Assembly: GCA_009775095.1 (NCBI GenBank)
Contig: VSOZ01000025.1
Span: forward strand, 1 to 38,913
Direction: 5' to 3'
Source: Muribaculum sp.
Lineage (GTDB): Bacteria; Bacteroidota; Bacteroidia; Bacteroidales; Muribaculaceae
Length of the DNA: 38,913 nucleotides
Within the stretch, counting starts at the first letter, position 1. Each line of letters opens with the position of its first letter. The notes beneath the pieces were generated by a model. It made no database searches. It saw nothing but the letters and a program-made list of their open reading frames with translations, and was not told the DNA's origin. Position numbers and translations under genes: made by a program. Below are positions 25,745 to 33,783 of the stretch, piece after piece.

Positions 25745-26077
25745 TCAGAACAGCTCCAATTGCTGTGTCGGAGTGTCGGCATCATACGGAGCGGCACTTT
25801 GAAAGAGTTCAATATTACCAAATTGTTTATCAGTTATACAAAGTATTCCGACCTTTCCATGCGGAGGCAGAAAACTCTTGACTCTGCGTATATGAACATC
25901 GGCATTTTCTTTCGACGGACAATGTCGTAGATATATTGAAAACTGAAACATAGTAAATCCATCGCACACCAACAATTTCCGGAATTTGGCATATTCCTTG
26001 CGTTGACGTTTTGTCTCGGTAGGTAAATCAAAAAATACCAGTACCCACATAATGCGATATTCACTAAGCCGGTCCAC
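25745..26077 (-). CDS. cas2: CRISPR-associated endonuclease Cas2
   Basis: The Cas1-Cas2 integrase partner needed to add spacers. The start is taken as GTG 26077 (MDRLSEYRIMWVLVFFDLP), two bases after the cas1 stop, giving 110 residues. A longer frame from 26110 would overlap cas1, and ATG 26050 would cut the conserved N-terminus. Family features are VLVFFDLPTET with Asp17, DGFTMFQFSIYLRHC, HIRRVKSFLPPHGKVGILCITDKQF, and the C-terminal QQLELF common in Bacteroidetes. The gene appears intact. Confidence 0.93.
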   Translation of the reverse strand: MDRLSEYRIMWVLVFFDLPTETKRQRKEYAKFRKLLVCDGFTMFQFSIYLRHCPSKENADVHIRRVKSFLPPHGKVGILCITDKQFGNIELFQSAAPYDADTPTQQLELF

Positions 26078-26079
26078 AA

Positions 26080-26979
26080 TTAACGTTCGGGATAAGATAT
26101 TTTTCGGCACTCACCGCTAAAACACTTATACAATGAAGCTGTCGTTTCCGATACGGCGATCATCAACGGTCGACGACGTCCTCCAATGACGACATCCAAT
26201 GTCGGCACTGACAGCAACCGGGCCTTGGCTTCTTTGTCGAGAAAGTCATTATAGCCTGATTTAAGCATGTCAAGTACAAGTTCATCTACATACGGCCGAT
26301 ACGGCTCCATAATGTCATCGGCAAGACAATAAGCGTTGTACCGATTGTGATGATGAATACCCAACGTAGGCAACATGCCGCTTGAAACAAGCCCTCGGGC
26401 AACAACGGCACGCAGTATGGCATATCCGTAATTCAGCAAAGCATTAGGTGGCGGACCTTCACGCCCGCGAGTAAAGTCGGGATACTCCGGAAATATGCTA
26501 CGCCAATAATATGCCGCCGCCCGACCTTCCAGATTGTCGACATCACCGCTCTTTACCGAACGTGACCATACAACCATATTGCCGCACTCCACTCCGACAT
26601 GCTTTAATATGGCGGCTTGATTGGCTATTTTCTGCGAAACAGTCTGTTGCCACAACTGCTTTTTCAGCGGCAGACTTGCATCAAGCTGGTCTCTAAAACG
26701 CTCATTTTGGGTCGAGTTTCCATACAACGGAAGCATCAGCCCGACGGGCATATGACTTTTGTCACATGTTATGACAGCGCAATTATTTTCCAACAGAGCT
26801 TCCATCAGCCCCGAAGTTATCGTCACCATAGGGCTGTCTATGACAACAACTCCTATGTCCTCAATCGGCCGCGTCGTTTTTACCGGTTTATTGTTATCAT
26901 CAAGTTTAGAGATAACAATCTGTCGGTTCTCCAATGACAGATAAGCCCTGTTGCCGAAATATAACGTACGCTTAATCAT
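26080..26979 (-). CDS. cas1: CRISPR-associated endonuclease Cas1, type II
   Basis: The integrase that inserts spacers. The 299-residue protein starts MIKRTLYFGNRAYLSLEN, characteristic of type II Cas1. Metal-binding residues are present: Glu151 in LEGRAAAYYW, His209 in GIHHHNRYNAYCLADD, and Glu225 in DDIMEPYRPYVDEL. It begins 4 bp after the cas9 stop and cas2 begins 2 bp after its own, so the three genes form one transcript. No csn2 or cas4 is seen, which fits subtype II-C. Confidence 0.96.
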   Translation of the reverse strand: MIKRTLYFGNRAYLSLENRQIVISKLDDNNKPVKTTRPIEDIGVVVIDSPMVTITSGLMEALLENNCAVITCDKSHMPVGLMLPLYGNSTQNERFRDQLDASLPLKKQLWQQTVSQKIANQAAILKHVGVECGNMVVWSRSVKSGDVDNLEGRAAAYYWRSIFPEYPDFTRGREGPPPNALLNYGYAILRAVVARGLVSSGMLPTLGIHHHNRYNAYCLADDIMEPYRPYVDELVLDMLKSGYNDFLDKEAKARLLSVPTLDVVIGGRRRPLMIAVSETTASLYKCFSGECRKISYPER

Positions 26980-26983
26980 AATA

Positions 26984-28504
26984 CTATATCGGTATAATTT
27001 CGCCCAAGTAAGTTACTCGAACCTTTATCGGATTCAAAGCTTGCAATGCGCCCATGCTACTAACTACGTACAACAGTCTACTTTCTTTATCTTTAGCCTC
27101 ATTTGCTTTATCAACAGTGGTCTGTGTATGAAGACGTAAATAATACTCTGATGCACGAAGTTTCTGTACACGATATAAATGAGACGTAAGCAATGCTTTG
27201 TTATCTTCCTTTATTGCTTCCATAAATTCGCCATCAGAAAGGCCGAGTATAAACATCTCATTTAGCTGCATAGTCATAAACAGCTTCCAACCGGGCTGAG
27301 GCAAAGTCGCAAGAACGTCATCAGGCAGCTCTTCACCGCGTCCGGCTATGTTGTCCCATACCTCGTAAGGCTTTTCAACGACTACAGGCAAGTTGTAACG
27401 ACAGCGCAGAACTGCATCCCAAAACGGAAGCACAATCTCATGCATCTTATTATCATATGACTTATACAACGCCACATGGTGGTTATTTTGCTTCGCGGCA
27501 TAACCGATAGGGCGTCCTGACGGGTCTTTTCTTATCGGCGCTATAGAGTCCGGACTCCAGCTGTCAAACAATCTCACCGTATGCACCGGATATCGGTTGT
27601 TTTTATCGACATAAACAGGCCGTTCGGCGAGACTCTTCTGAAATGCTGAATCATTGTTGCCGCACTCCGCCATGCGTGCGCGTACAGCTCGCTTCACACC
27701 TTCATCGACAATCGCATCAACATCCTTGCTCTTTAAGGCCTTTATGTCTGTTTTTATTACGAAACGATCGACATAGCAATCGGCGGCTGTCACCTCCCGG
27801 CCATTGACAACAATAGGATGCTTCTTCAGGTAATTGAGCGTTTTTTTCTGATCATTGCCGTTGAGTTTAAGGAGCTCCATGATTTCGTCGCGTATCGCAG
27901 CATCAGCAATTTCATCAGGCGAAGCGAGCAGTTGTTTCAAAGGACGATTCCGTTCAAGCACCTTGATTTTACCATATACACTCTCTTTTGTCAATGCACC
28001 GCGAGGTACAAGAACGCCGGTCTGCATGACTACGCGCTTGCCGTTCTTATAAACCAACCGCTTGCCCGGAGTGACAACTTTCTTGCCAGCCTTAAGCGAG
28101 ATAGCTATACGCTTCACCGCTTCCACCACCTCCCCGACCTTGAAATGCGGCTGCCGCGCACTCCAGTCCTCAAGTAGCGAATGCTTACGCTGATACTCCG
28201 GCGACTGTGCTTTAAGCTCCTCATACATCTTGTCACGCTCGGTGTTAAGACGATTCAAGCGATTTATATAGGCCGGTTTCATCAAAGCCACAGTCAACGC
28301 ATCGATGGCGTGATGACGATGGTCAAGACGTTTTGACCAGTCGTTTATACGCTCCTCAACATGCCGCTGACCGTTATGGATATATTCCACCGGCTGTGTA
28401 CGGTCGCTCCTCTTATATATCTCAACATTAAGGTCATGCAAAATCTCGTCATATCCCCATACATGTCTGAAAAAGTCAGTAACCGATCCTGTTGTCACAG
28501 TCAC
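26984..28504 (-). CDS. cas9: Cas9 C-terminal fragment (up to 506 residues: RuvC-III, WED, PAM-interacting)
   Basis: In the same frame as the N-terminal part. The first possible start is a GTG at 28504, 17 codons after the TAG; an AAGGAG lies about 26 bases before it, too far for ordinary initiation. It carries HRHHAIDALTVAL and ends IKVRVTYLGEIIPI. Separate production as a split Cas9 is possible but unsupported. Confidence 0.5.
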   Translation of the reverse strand: MTVTTGSVTDFFRHVWGYDEILHDLNVEIYKRSDRTQPVEYIHNGQRHVEERINDWSKRLDHRHHAIDALTVALMKPAYINRLNRLNTERDKMYEELKAQSPEYQRKHSLLEDWSARQPHFKVGEVVEAVKRIAISLKAGKKVVTPGKRLVYKNGKRVVMQTGVLVPRGALTKESVYGKIKVLERNRPLKQLLASPDEIADAAIRDEIMELLKLNGNDQKKTLNYLKKHPIVVNGREVTAADCYVDRFVIKTDIKALKSKDVDAIVDEGVKRAVRARMAECGNNDSAFQKSLAERPVYVDKNNRYPVHTVRLFDSWSPDSIAPIRKDPSGRPIGYAAKQNNHHVALYKSYDNKMHEIVLPFWDAVLRCRYNLPVVVEKPYEVWDNIAGRGEELPDDVLATLPQPGWKLFMTMQLNEMFILGLSDGEFMEAIKEDNKALLTSHLYRVQKLRASEYYLRLHTQTTVDKANEAKDKESRLLYVVSSMGALQALNPIKVRVTYLGEIIPI

Positions 28505-28552
28505 GTCGCGTACTACCGACAGCAGCAGCTCCTTTGCCTTTTTGGATATGTA

Positions 28553-30733
28553 CTAGGTCTCACGAAGATCACGGTTCAGGAAATCGGTAGGTATATCTGA
28601 CTGCGACATGAGCAGACGGTCATGTTTCGTCTTTGAGATGTCATGCTTATTATACAACTCCTCGACTTTCTCCACATAGCTTTCGAGCTTATCGGGCAGC
28701 ATCTTCTTCACATAATCATAAGCAGTCATGTTGCCCTTGTCCTGATTGCATTTACGGCATGCACACACTACGTTTGAGAAGCTGTTGTCAAAAAACAACG
28801 ACTTCGGCAGTATATGCTCGATCTCAGCCCCGTTTCCCTCTCCAAACTCCTTAAAATTGACAGGTTGACCGCAATACATACACAATTTTCCAGACTCCTT
28901 CCACCACATACGGTATTTCTTAATTCGGCTCTTTGATGGCGCAATATTATGCTCCAATATCAGTTCCGCATACTGTTTGTTCTCGCGCTCGCGCTTGGAG
29001 TTTTTGATCCACATGTCGTTTCGCTCATCCTTGCTTCGCTTAAGCTCACGAGCAAGCTCCACCCTCACTTCGTCGACCGTGCCATATTTATCAAATACGG
29101 CATTGACCAGATTTATCATCTGATTCAATATCTTTTCGACTACAGGCTGACGCAGCTCGTTTTTCTTCAGCGCTTCAAGTCGGCTTTTAAGCTCGCGCTT
29201 CAGATTTTCCTCTGAAGTCAGACTATTGGAATGATTTACATTAATATATTTACAAGCCTCGCTGTACATAAGACCGCGTTCAAGATAAGGAAGCAACCTG
29301 CGCATGAAACGCGCCGACTTATTGGCAAAACCGTCTTTGGTGAAGTCAATGGCATACAGTCGCTCCACCACCTCATCGTCATCAATGCCGAATCTCTTCG
29401 AAAGTGCGGCGCGAAGCTCCTCTTTATCGTTAATTGAATAGACCGTGTGCCACAACTTATACATTGGCTGCTCCATAAGGTCATTGCTCGTCTCGACAAT
29501 TATTTCGCCGGTCTCCTCATCAACCTTGCCGGTATCAACATCATGTACCTCAAACCGCAAAAGGTCTTCGGCTCCACGGTAATTTCCGAGCGCTTTCTTC
29601 AACCGGCAGTAAGTAGTGTTGCCTTTAAGGCCTTTGCCTACCGACTCTCCCGCTGAAAAACCATGCTTCTTACTCAATCCGAGTATCTTTAACAGATCGG
29701 TCAAGGTCAACTTTTCATGGGTATTCATAAACGCCACAATATCACGTTTTTCGTCAATCGACAGCTCATATCGGCCCTCCGCCGCCGTATCAAACAGCGA
29801 TCCGGTCGATGTATTGCGCCGACTTTTCAGGACGATATTGTTTACCGACTCCCAGATAGAACACAGTTGCGCCAACGGAGATGTACGCGGAGTCACTTTC
29901 GGTCCGTCATACACGACAGCGCCTTGTGCATTGACATATTTACGCTTCTCGAAATCGCATATCGACACCAGATGCTTGCACGACTTGAGTGGTCGCTGAT
30001 AAAAGATGATATTACGCAGACGCTCTATCACTTCATCGGTCAATATGTCGGGATAAAACGGCTGCTGCGCCGTCATTACCGCATCAAACTCCGCTTCGTA
30101 TGCCGCACGCGGAAATACCTCGCCTTTGGCCCGGTAAGTACACTGCACTTTACCGTTTTCGCCGGTTACAGCCGATTCTTTAAGGCGAGCGTATATAGCC
30201 TGACCGACAGTCAATCCGGCATCCTGTATCTCTTTATAGCGTTTATTCACCGACGCCACATATTCAGTCTGTTTCTTATCGCCCAAATCCGACTTGGCAT
30301 GTTTATATCCGCGCTTCTGATTAATGTGCATCAACACACGGCCAATTTCCGGCAAAGCCATACGACACCCCGTAGTTGCGGAATCAGCCCGCAGTTTCCA
30401 CAGCGTCAAGGGCGGCAGTGCCACTAATTCGGCACCATAGGCCATACCCAATTCGGTAATAGCCTCGTTTAAATCGGCGCGCCGCAACTGATAACGGTCA
30501 TAACCTTTACGGGCAGTGCGGCACTCGGTACGTCCTTGATTCACACTTTTGCCGTTGCCCTTGACAAAGCCGTCAGACTGGTCTGTAGTCAATGGTACGC
30601 ACCGTACACCCATATCTATAATACGTAAAGGCTTACCGGCTTCATCGACTTCAATAAGAGACCAACCGATCGATCCGACCCCGAGATCCAATCCCAAAAT
30701 AACTCTTGTAGTATTTTTTATTGCTTTTTCCAT
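28553..30733 (-). CDS. cas9: Cas9 N-terminal fragment (726 residues: RuvC-I, REC, RuvC-II, HNH)
   Basis: The part that would be translated from the native start. It keeps the arginine-rich bridge region (GRTECRTARKGYDRYQLRR), the recognition lobe and a complete HNH domain, but has no RuvC-III or PAM-interacting region. It might still bind guide RNA; target cleavage is doubtful. Confidence 0.7.
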   Translation of the reverse strand: MEKAIKNTTRVILGLDLGVGSIGWSLIEVDEAGKPLRIIDMGVRCVPLTTDQSDGFVKGNGKSVNQGRTECRTARKGYDRYQLRRADLNEAITELGMAYGAELVALPPLTLWKLRADSATTGCRMALPEIGRVLMHINQKRGYKHAKSDLGDKKQTEYVASVNKRYKEIQDAGLTVGQAIYARLKESAVTGENGKVQCTYRAKGEVFPRAAYEAEFDAVMTAQQPFYPDILTDEVIERLRNIIFYQRPLKSCKHLVSICDFEKRKYVNAQGAVVYDGPKVTPRTSPLAQLCSIWESVNNIVLKSRRNTSTGSLFDTAAEGRYELSIDEKRDIVAFMNTHEKLTLTDLLKILGLSKKHGFSAGESVGKGLKGNTTYCRLKKALGNYRGAEDLLRFEVHDVDTGKVDEETGEIIVETSNDLMEQPMYKLWHTVYSINDKEELRAALSKRFGIDDDEVVERLYAIDFTKDGFANKSARFMRRLLPYLERGLMYSEACKYINVNHSNSLTSEENLKRELKSRLEALKKNELRQPVVEKILNQMINLVNAVFDKYGTVDEVRVELARELKRSKDERNDMWIKNSKRERENKQYAELILEHNIAPSKSRIKKYRMWWKESGKLCMYCGQPVNFKEFGEGNGAEIEHILPKSLFFDNSFSNVVCACRKCNQDKGNMTAYDYVKKMLPDKLESYVEKVEELYNKHDISKTKHDRLLMSQSDIPTDFLNRDLRET

Positions 30734-30742
30734 ATGAAAAAA

Positions 30743-30774
30743 TTTGCAAGTTTTTATTTTAACCCTTATATTTG
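30743..30774 (+). promoter_or_regulatory. tracrRNA promoter
   Basis: TTTG (30743-30746) and TATATTTG (30767-30774) are separated by 20 bp, an ideal Bacteroidetes promoter. It places the transcript start at about 30779-30782, exactly at the anti-repeat. Confidence 0.75.
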
Positions 30775-30780
30775 CACCAT

Positions 30781-30859
30781 AAAAGTAAGCAAATCACAAT
30801 AAGGATTATTCCGTTGTGAAAACATTTAGAACGGGGGCCTAAAGCCCTCTTTCTTTTTT
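30781..30859 (+). ncRNA. tracrRNA
   Basis: Guide-scaffold RNA that pairs with the crRNA repeat and binds Cas9. It is divergent from cas9. The anti-repeat AAAAGTAAGCAAATCACAA (30781-30799) is complementary to the first ~20 bases of the CRISPR repeat, with one or two mismatches or wobbles. It is followed by AAGGATTATTCCGTTGTGAA, a nexus-like segment that I recall from Bacteroides type II-C tracrRNAs, and a terminator hairpin with a T-run. The promoter, the anti-repeat match and the terminator together make the call strong. Confidence 0.92.
30833..30859 (+). terminator. tracrRNA terminator hairpin
   Basis: GGGC (30835-30838) and GCCC (30844-30847) with loop CTAAA, flanked by an outer G-T and a G-C pair, followed by TTTCTTTTTT. 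Confidence 0.8.
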
Positions 30860-30996
30860 AATGGCTTTTGCGTTTTTATGGTCTGCGCGGAGAAGTACCT
30901 CCTGCATTTGCAAATATATGCAAGCATTATTATTTATGCAAATTCAAACTGTATTAATTTATATGTGTAAAATATTTCGCTAAAATTTGCACGGTC

Positions 30997-31029
30997 TTTG
31001 GTTTTTTAGTTGAATTGTATGTATATTTG
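30997..31029 (+). promoter_or_regulatory. promoter of the glycosyltransferase gene
   Basis: TTTG (30997-31000), 21 bp, then TATATTTG (31022-31029), a full Bacteroidetes promoter 29 bp before the ATG. The rest of the ~200-bp gap after the tracrRNA holds only AT-rich sequence with repeated ATGCAA/TTGCAT words and no gene. Confidence 0.7.
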
Positions 31030-31058
31030 CATTAAGAACATCTATCGTTTATGCCGTA

Positions 31059-31844
31059 ATGTCTCCGTTGTTTTCCATAATAACCGTAACGTACAATGCC
31101 GAGTCGACATTGCCCCCGACGCTTGCAAGCGTGCGGGAGCAGACGTTTGACCTGTATGAATACATCGTTATGGACGGTGTGTCAAAAGACAAGACACTCA
31201 AACTTGCCATAGACGCCGGCATACCGCAAGCCAAGATATTCTCAAGCAAGGACTCCGGCATATACGACGCCATGAATAAGGCGATAGACATTGCCACCGG
31301 CGAATATCTGATATTCCTTAACGCCGGCGACACGTTTCACAGCGCCGACACTCTCGATAAAATAGCAAAAGCGGTGATGGACAATGACTTTCCCGGCATT
31401 GTATACGGACAGACCGACCTTGTGGACAATGAACGGCGCTTTATAGCTCCGCGCCACCTCACCGCACCCGAGCGGCTTACGCTCAACAGTTTTGCCGAAG
31501 GCATGGTCGTGTGTCATCAGGCGTTTATCGTCAACCGCAAGCTCGCACAGCATTATGACCTGAAATACCGCTACTCGGCCGACTACGAGTGGTGTATCAG
31601 ATGTCTGCAGCGCTCGCGCCGCAACGTATACATACCCGACACCATCATCGACTACCTTAACGAGGGCACCACCACAGCCAACCGCCGTGCATCGCTTATG
31701 GAACGCATGCGCATCATGGGCTACTACTACGGCTGGATGCCTACGATAGCTCGCCATGTCGCTTTTATACCCCGCTTCATCAGACAGCGTCGCCGTGAGC
31801 GCTCCGCATTGGACCGGCTCGACCGGCAACCCTCCCGAAAATGA
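31059..31844 (+). CDS. family 2 glycosyltransferase
   Basis: A 261-residue GT-A fold glycosyltransferase. It begins with the nucleotide-sugar strand FSIITVTYNAESTLPPTLAS, followed by YIVMDGVSKDKT, then SSKDSGIYDAMNKAIDIATGEYLIFLNAGD with the metal-binding Asp of the final motif. This pattern resembles the WcaA-type transferases of capsule or LPS clusters. The acceptor sugar is unknown. It stands alone, without a polysaccharide cluster around it. The ATG at 31059 is the only sensible start after the promoter. Confidence 0.9.
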   Translation: MSPLFSIITVTYNAESTLPPTLASVREQTFDLYEYIVMDGVSKDKTLKLAIDAGIPQAKIFSSKDSGIYDAMNKAIDIATGEYLIFLNAGDTFHSADTLDKIAKAVMDNDFPGIVYGQTDLVDNERRFIAPRHLTAPERLTLNSFAEGMVVCHQAFIVNRKLAQHYDLKYRYSADYEWCIRCLQRSRRNVYIPDTIIDYLNEGTTTANRRASLMERMRIMGYYYGWMPTIARHVAFIPRFIRQRRRERSALDRLDRQPSRK

Positions 31845-31875
31845 CATTTATACAAATTAAACAATACCTTACATT

Positions 31876-32448
31876 ATGAAATTTTACGTAGCAGAAAACG
31901 AAAAGCCCGTAGGCCCCTTTGAGATAAGCCAGCTCGTGGCCCGCGGACTTAAAGGATCGGATCTCGTATGGGCCGAAGGTTACGAAACATGGGTTCGCGC
32001 CGACAGCGTCTTTGAGATAAAAGAAGCTCTTGCAGCCCCGGCTACCGCCCAAGCCGACGCATACCGCGAAGCGGCCATCCCCCAGTTGCCTAACGAAAAT
32101 ACGACACCGGGATGTCCTCCTCCCCCTCCCTACCAGCAGCCTTATCAGCAGCAACCCTATCAGCAACCGCTTCAACAACCGCAACAGAGCTATATGGCTC
32201 CTCCCAAAAGCTGGCTCGTCGAGTCGATCCTCGTCACCTTATTGTGCTGCCTGCCCTTCGGTATAGTCGGCATCATAAACGCCGCCAATGTCAACAGCCA
32301 GTGGAGTGCCGGACGCTATGAGGAAGCCGAAAAATCGTCGGCAAACGCCAAACGCTGGACCATAATCGGAGCCATATCAGGCTTCGTTGTAGGCATACTT
32401 TATATAGGCTTAATGGTATTTGCCGCCGTATCGGGCAACTTGGAATGA
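31876..32448 (+). CDS. GYF_2 (DUF4339) and CD225/dispanin fusion membrane protein
   Basis: A 190-residue protein in three parts. The N-terminal ~55 residues are a GYF_2/DUF4339 domain (KFYVAENEKPVGPFEISQL, VWAEGYETWVRADSV). A Pro/Gln/Tyr-rich linker with repeated QQPYQQ units spans about 75-110. A C-terminal CD225/dispanin-like double-helix membrane unit follows (WLVESILVTLLCCLPFGIVGII, then NAANVNSQWSAGRYEEAEKSSANAKRW). The function of bacterial members is not established; a scaffold at the membrane is plausible. The stop overlaps the next ATG (ATGA). Confidence 0.85.
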   Translation: MKFYVAENEKPVGPFEISQLVARGLKGSDLVWAEGYETWVRADSVFEIKEALAAPATAQADAYREAAIPQLPNENTTPGCPPPPPYQQPYQQQPYQQPLQQPQQSYMAPPKSWLVESILVTLLCCLPFGIVGIINAANVNSQWSAGRYEEAEKSSANAKRWTIIGAISGFVVGILYIGLMVFAAVSGNLE

Positions 32449-32747
32449 TCATAAACACTACTTTTCATGTGGCGCCCGAAGTTGAATGCGACTTCAAGGA
32501 GTGGATATTGAGCACGTATATACCCTACGCCACTATGGACTGCGGACTATCCGCCCCTCTTTTCATGCGCATACTTGCCGACATGGAGGGAGGGACGGGC
32601 TATGCCGTACAGTTTAAAAGCGCTTCAGTGCAGGCCACCGAGCAGTGGCTTGAATGTCAGCAACCCGTCAAGTTGACCAAGATGGCCTCTATGTGGGCTG
32701 ACAAAGTCATGTATTTCACTACCGTCATGGAGGAGGTGGCTCTGTGA
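32445..32747 (+). CDS. DUF4286 family protein
   Basis: A 100-residue soluble protein that I recognise as DUF4286 (MIINTTFHVAPEVECDFKEWI, YAVQFKSASVQATEQWL). No activity is known to me. It is coupled at both ends: ATGA with the GYF/CD225 gene and GTGA with ruvC, so the three are translated together. In Bacteroidales DUF4286 commonly sits before ruvC, as I recall. Confidence 0.8.
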   Translation: MIINTTFHVAPEVECDFKEWILSTYIPYATMDCGLSAPLFMRILADMEGGTGYAVQFKSASVQATEQWLECQQPVKLTKMASMWADKVMYFTTVMEEVAL

Positions 32748-33328
32748 GCGCCTTCCGCAATGAATCGCTGCGTGACTGGGAACGAATAATCATCGGCATC
32801 GATCCCGGCACCAATGTCATGGGCTACGGTGTGCTCGGAGTGAAGCGCGGCAAGCCGTCCATGATAGCCATGGGTGTCATAAAACTGAACAAATTTGAGT
32901 CGCATTACCTGCGGCTCGGCCATATCTTCAAGCGCGTCACCGGCATATTGGAGCAATACCTTCCCGACGAGATGGCTATCGAAGCACCTTTCTTCGGCAA
33001 GAACGTGCAGTCCATGCTCAAACTCGGACGCGCGCAGGGTGTAGCCATGGCGGCTGCCATAAGCCGCGACATATCGATAACCGAATACGAACCGCGTAAA
33101 ATAAAGATGGCGATAACAGGCAACGGAGCCGCCGCCAAGGAGCAGGTGCAGGAAATGCTGCGCCGCATACTCAACATACCTCGAGAGAATCTGTTGCCGG
33201 AACTTGACGCCACCGACGCCCTCGGAGCCGCCCTATGTCACTTCTACGAGTCGGCCAAGCCCGACATAGCCAAAGGTCCACGTTCGTGGAAAGAATTTAT
33301 AGCAAAAAATCCTGACCGCGTTAAGTAA
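32744..33328 (+). CDS. ruvC: crossover junction endodeoxyribonuclease RuvC
   Basis: Resolves Holliday junctions made during recombination together with RuvAB. The 194-residue protein starts at GTG 32744, overlapping the DUF4286 stop (GTGA). The catalytic acidic residues are all present: Asp20 (IIGIDPGTNVMGYG), Glu80 (MAIEAPFFGKNVQSMLKLGRAQG), and Asp155 and Asp158 (ELDATDALGAALCH). Normal length and a secure call. It ends its coupled group; a large inverted repeat lies about 55 bp downstream. Confidence 0.96.
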   Translation: MSAFRNESLRDWERIIIGIDPGTNVMGYGVLGVKRGKPSMIAMGVIKLNKFESHYLRLGHIFKRVTGILEQYLPDEMAIEAPFFGKNVQSMLKLGRAQGVAMAAAISRDISITEYEPRKIKMAITGNGAAAKEQVQEMLRRILNIPRENLLPELDATDALGAALCHFYESAKPDIAKGPRSWKEFIAKNPDRVK

Positions 33329-33783
33329 CCTTTACCAATTCATAGTTCATAATGCATAGTGCTTAGTGCATAATGCTTAGTTCACAATTCATAATTCATA
33401 GTGCATAGTTCAAGTGCATTGAGAATTATGAATTATGAATTGTGCACTATGAATTACCTAATCCTTATTAGAAAACACACTGTTTACGCTTGTATTTTAC
33501 TCAATTTATGCGATTGTCTTCGCTGCCGTTAATTCCTAATTTTGCATATCAATTGTTTGGTGCAACAAAACGGCAAATAATTATGGATTTCAAGTATATG
33601 GTATATGTATTAAGTTAATTATGCCCTTTCGCGTTAAAAAACGCTAAAATAGGGGGGGATAGTTAATAAGTATTAAAACATTTATTATATCTTTACGGCA
33701 TAAAACTTAATATTTTGTCAGCAAATGTTGCCAAACCACAACAATTTGTTAAAATTTATCAACCATTCACATTTCATTAACGT
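33329..33783. other. 455-bp intergenic region before the TonB receptor operon
   Basis: No gene is seen. The left third is made of short repeated words (ATAGTTCATAATGCATAGTG and variants) around the inverted repeat listed separately. Further right are a GCGTT/AACGC hairpin at 33631-33644, a G-run, and a near-match -7 box TATCTTTA (33688-33695) that could start the receptor operon. Confidence 0.5.
33383..33444. repeat. inverted repeat of AT-rich words after ruvC
   Basis: The 18-base arms CACAATTCATAATTCATA (33383-33400) and TATGAATTATGAATTGTG (33427-33444) are perfect inverse complements, with a 26-base loop containing GTGCAT twice. The left flank 33339-33382 carries more imperfect copies of the same word. 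It could act as a terminator or be a miniature dispersed element. Confidence 0.8.

Larger units (their letters stand above)
26984..30733 (-). pseudogene. cas9: cas9 (type II-C) interrupted by an in-frame TAG between HNH and RuvC-III
   Basis: The crRNA-tracrRNA-guided DNA endonuclease. From ATG 30733 to the final TAG at 26984 there are 1249 codons in a single frame, apart from a TAG at codon 727 (28555-28553). Reading is FLNRDLRET, stop, YISKKAKELLLSVVRD, which matches the conserved Cas9 segment with normally a Gln or Arg at the stop; CAG to TAG is the simplest change. Domains in order: RuvC-I with Asp16 (VILGLDLGVGSIGWSL), recognition lobe, RuvC-II with Glu near 559 (VRVELARELKRSK), HNH with His near 640 (IEHILPKSLFFD) and two CxxC zinc pairs, then after the stop RuvC-III (HRHHAIDALTVAL, about 806-818) and the WED/PAM-interacting end. 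Without readthrough the RuvC site is incomplete and the PAM-reading part is lost. Confidence 0.9.

Noticed and set aside
26050..26110. Other cas2 starts at 26110 or ATG 26050
   Set aside because: 26110 would overlap cas1 by 31 bp and add unconserved residues; 26050 would remove the conserved DRLSEYRI segment. GTG 26077 fits the cas1-cas2 junction.
30860..30996. Repeated ATGCAA/TTGCAT words after the tracrRNA
   Set aside because: AT-rich low-complexity words with no consistent period or long arms; not enough for a repeat or a second small RNA call.
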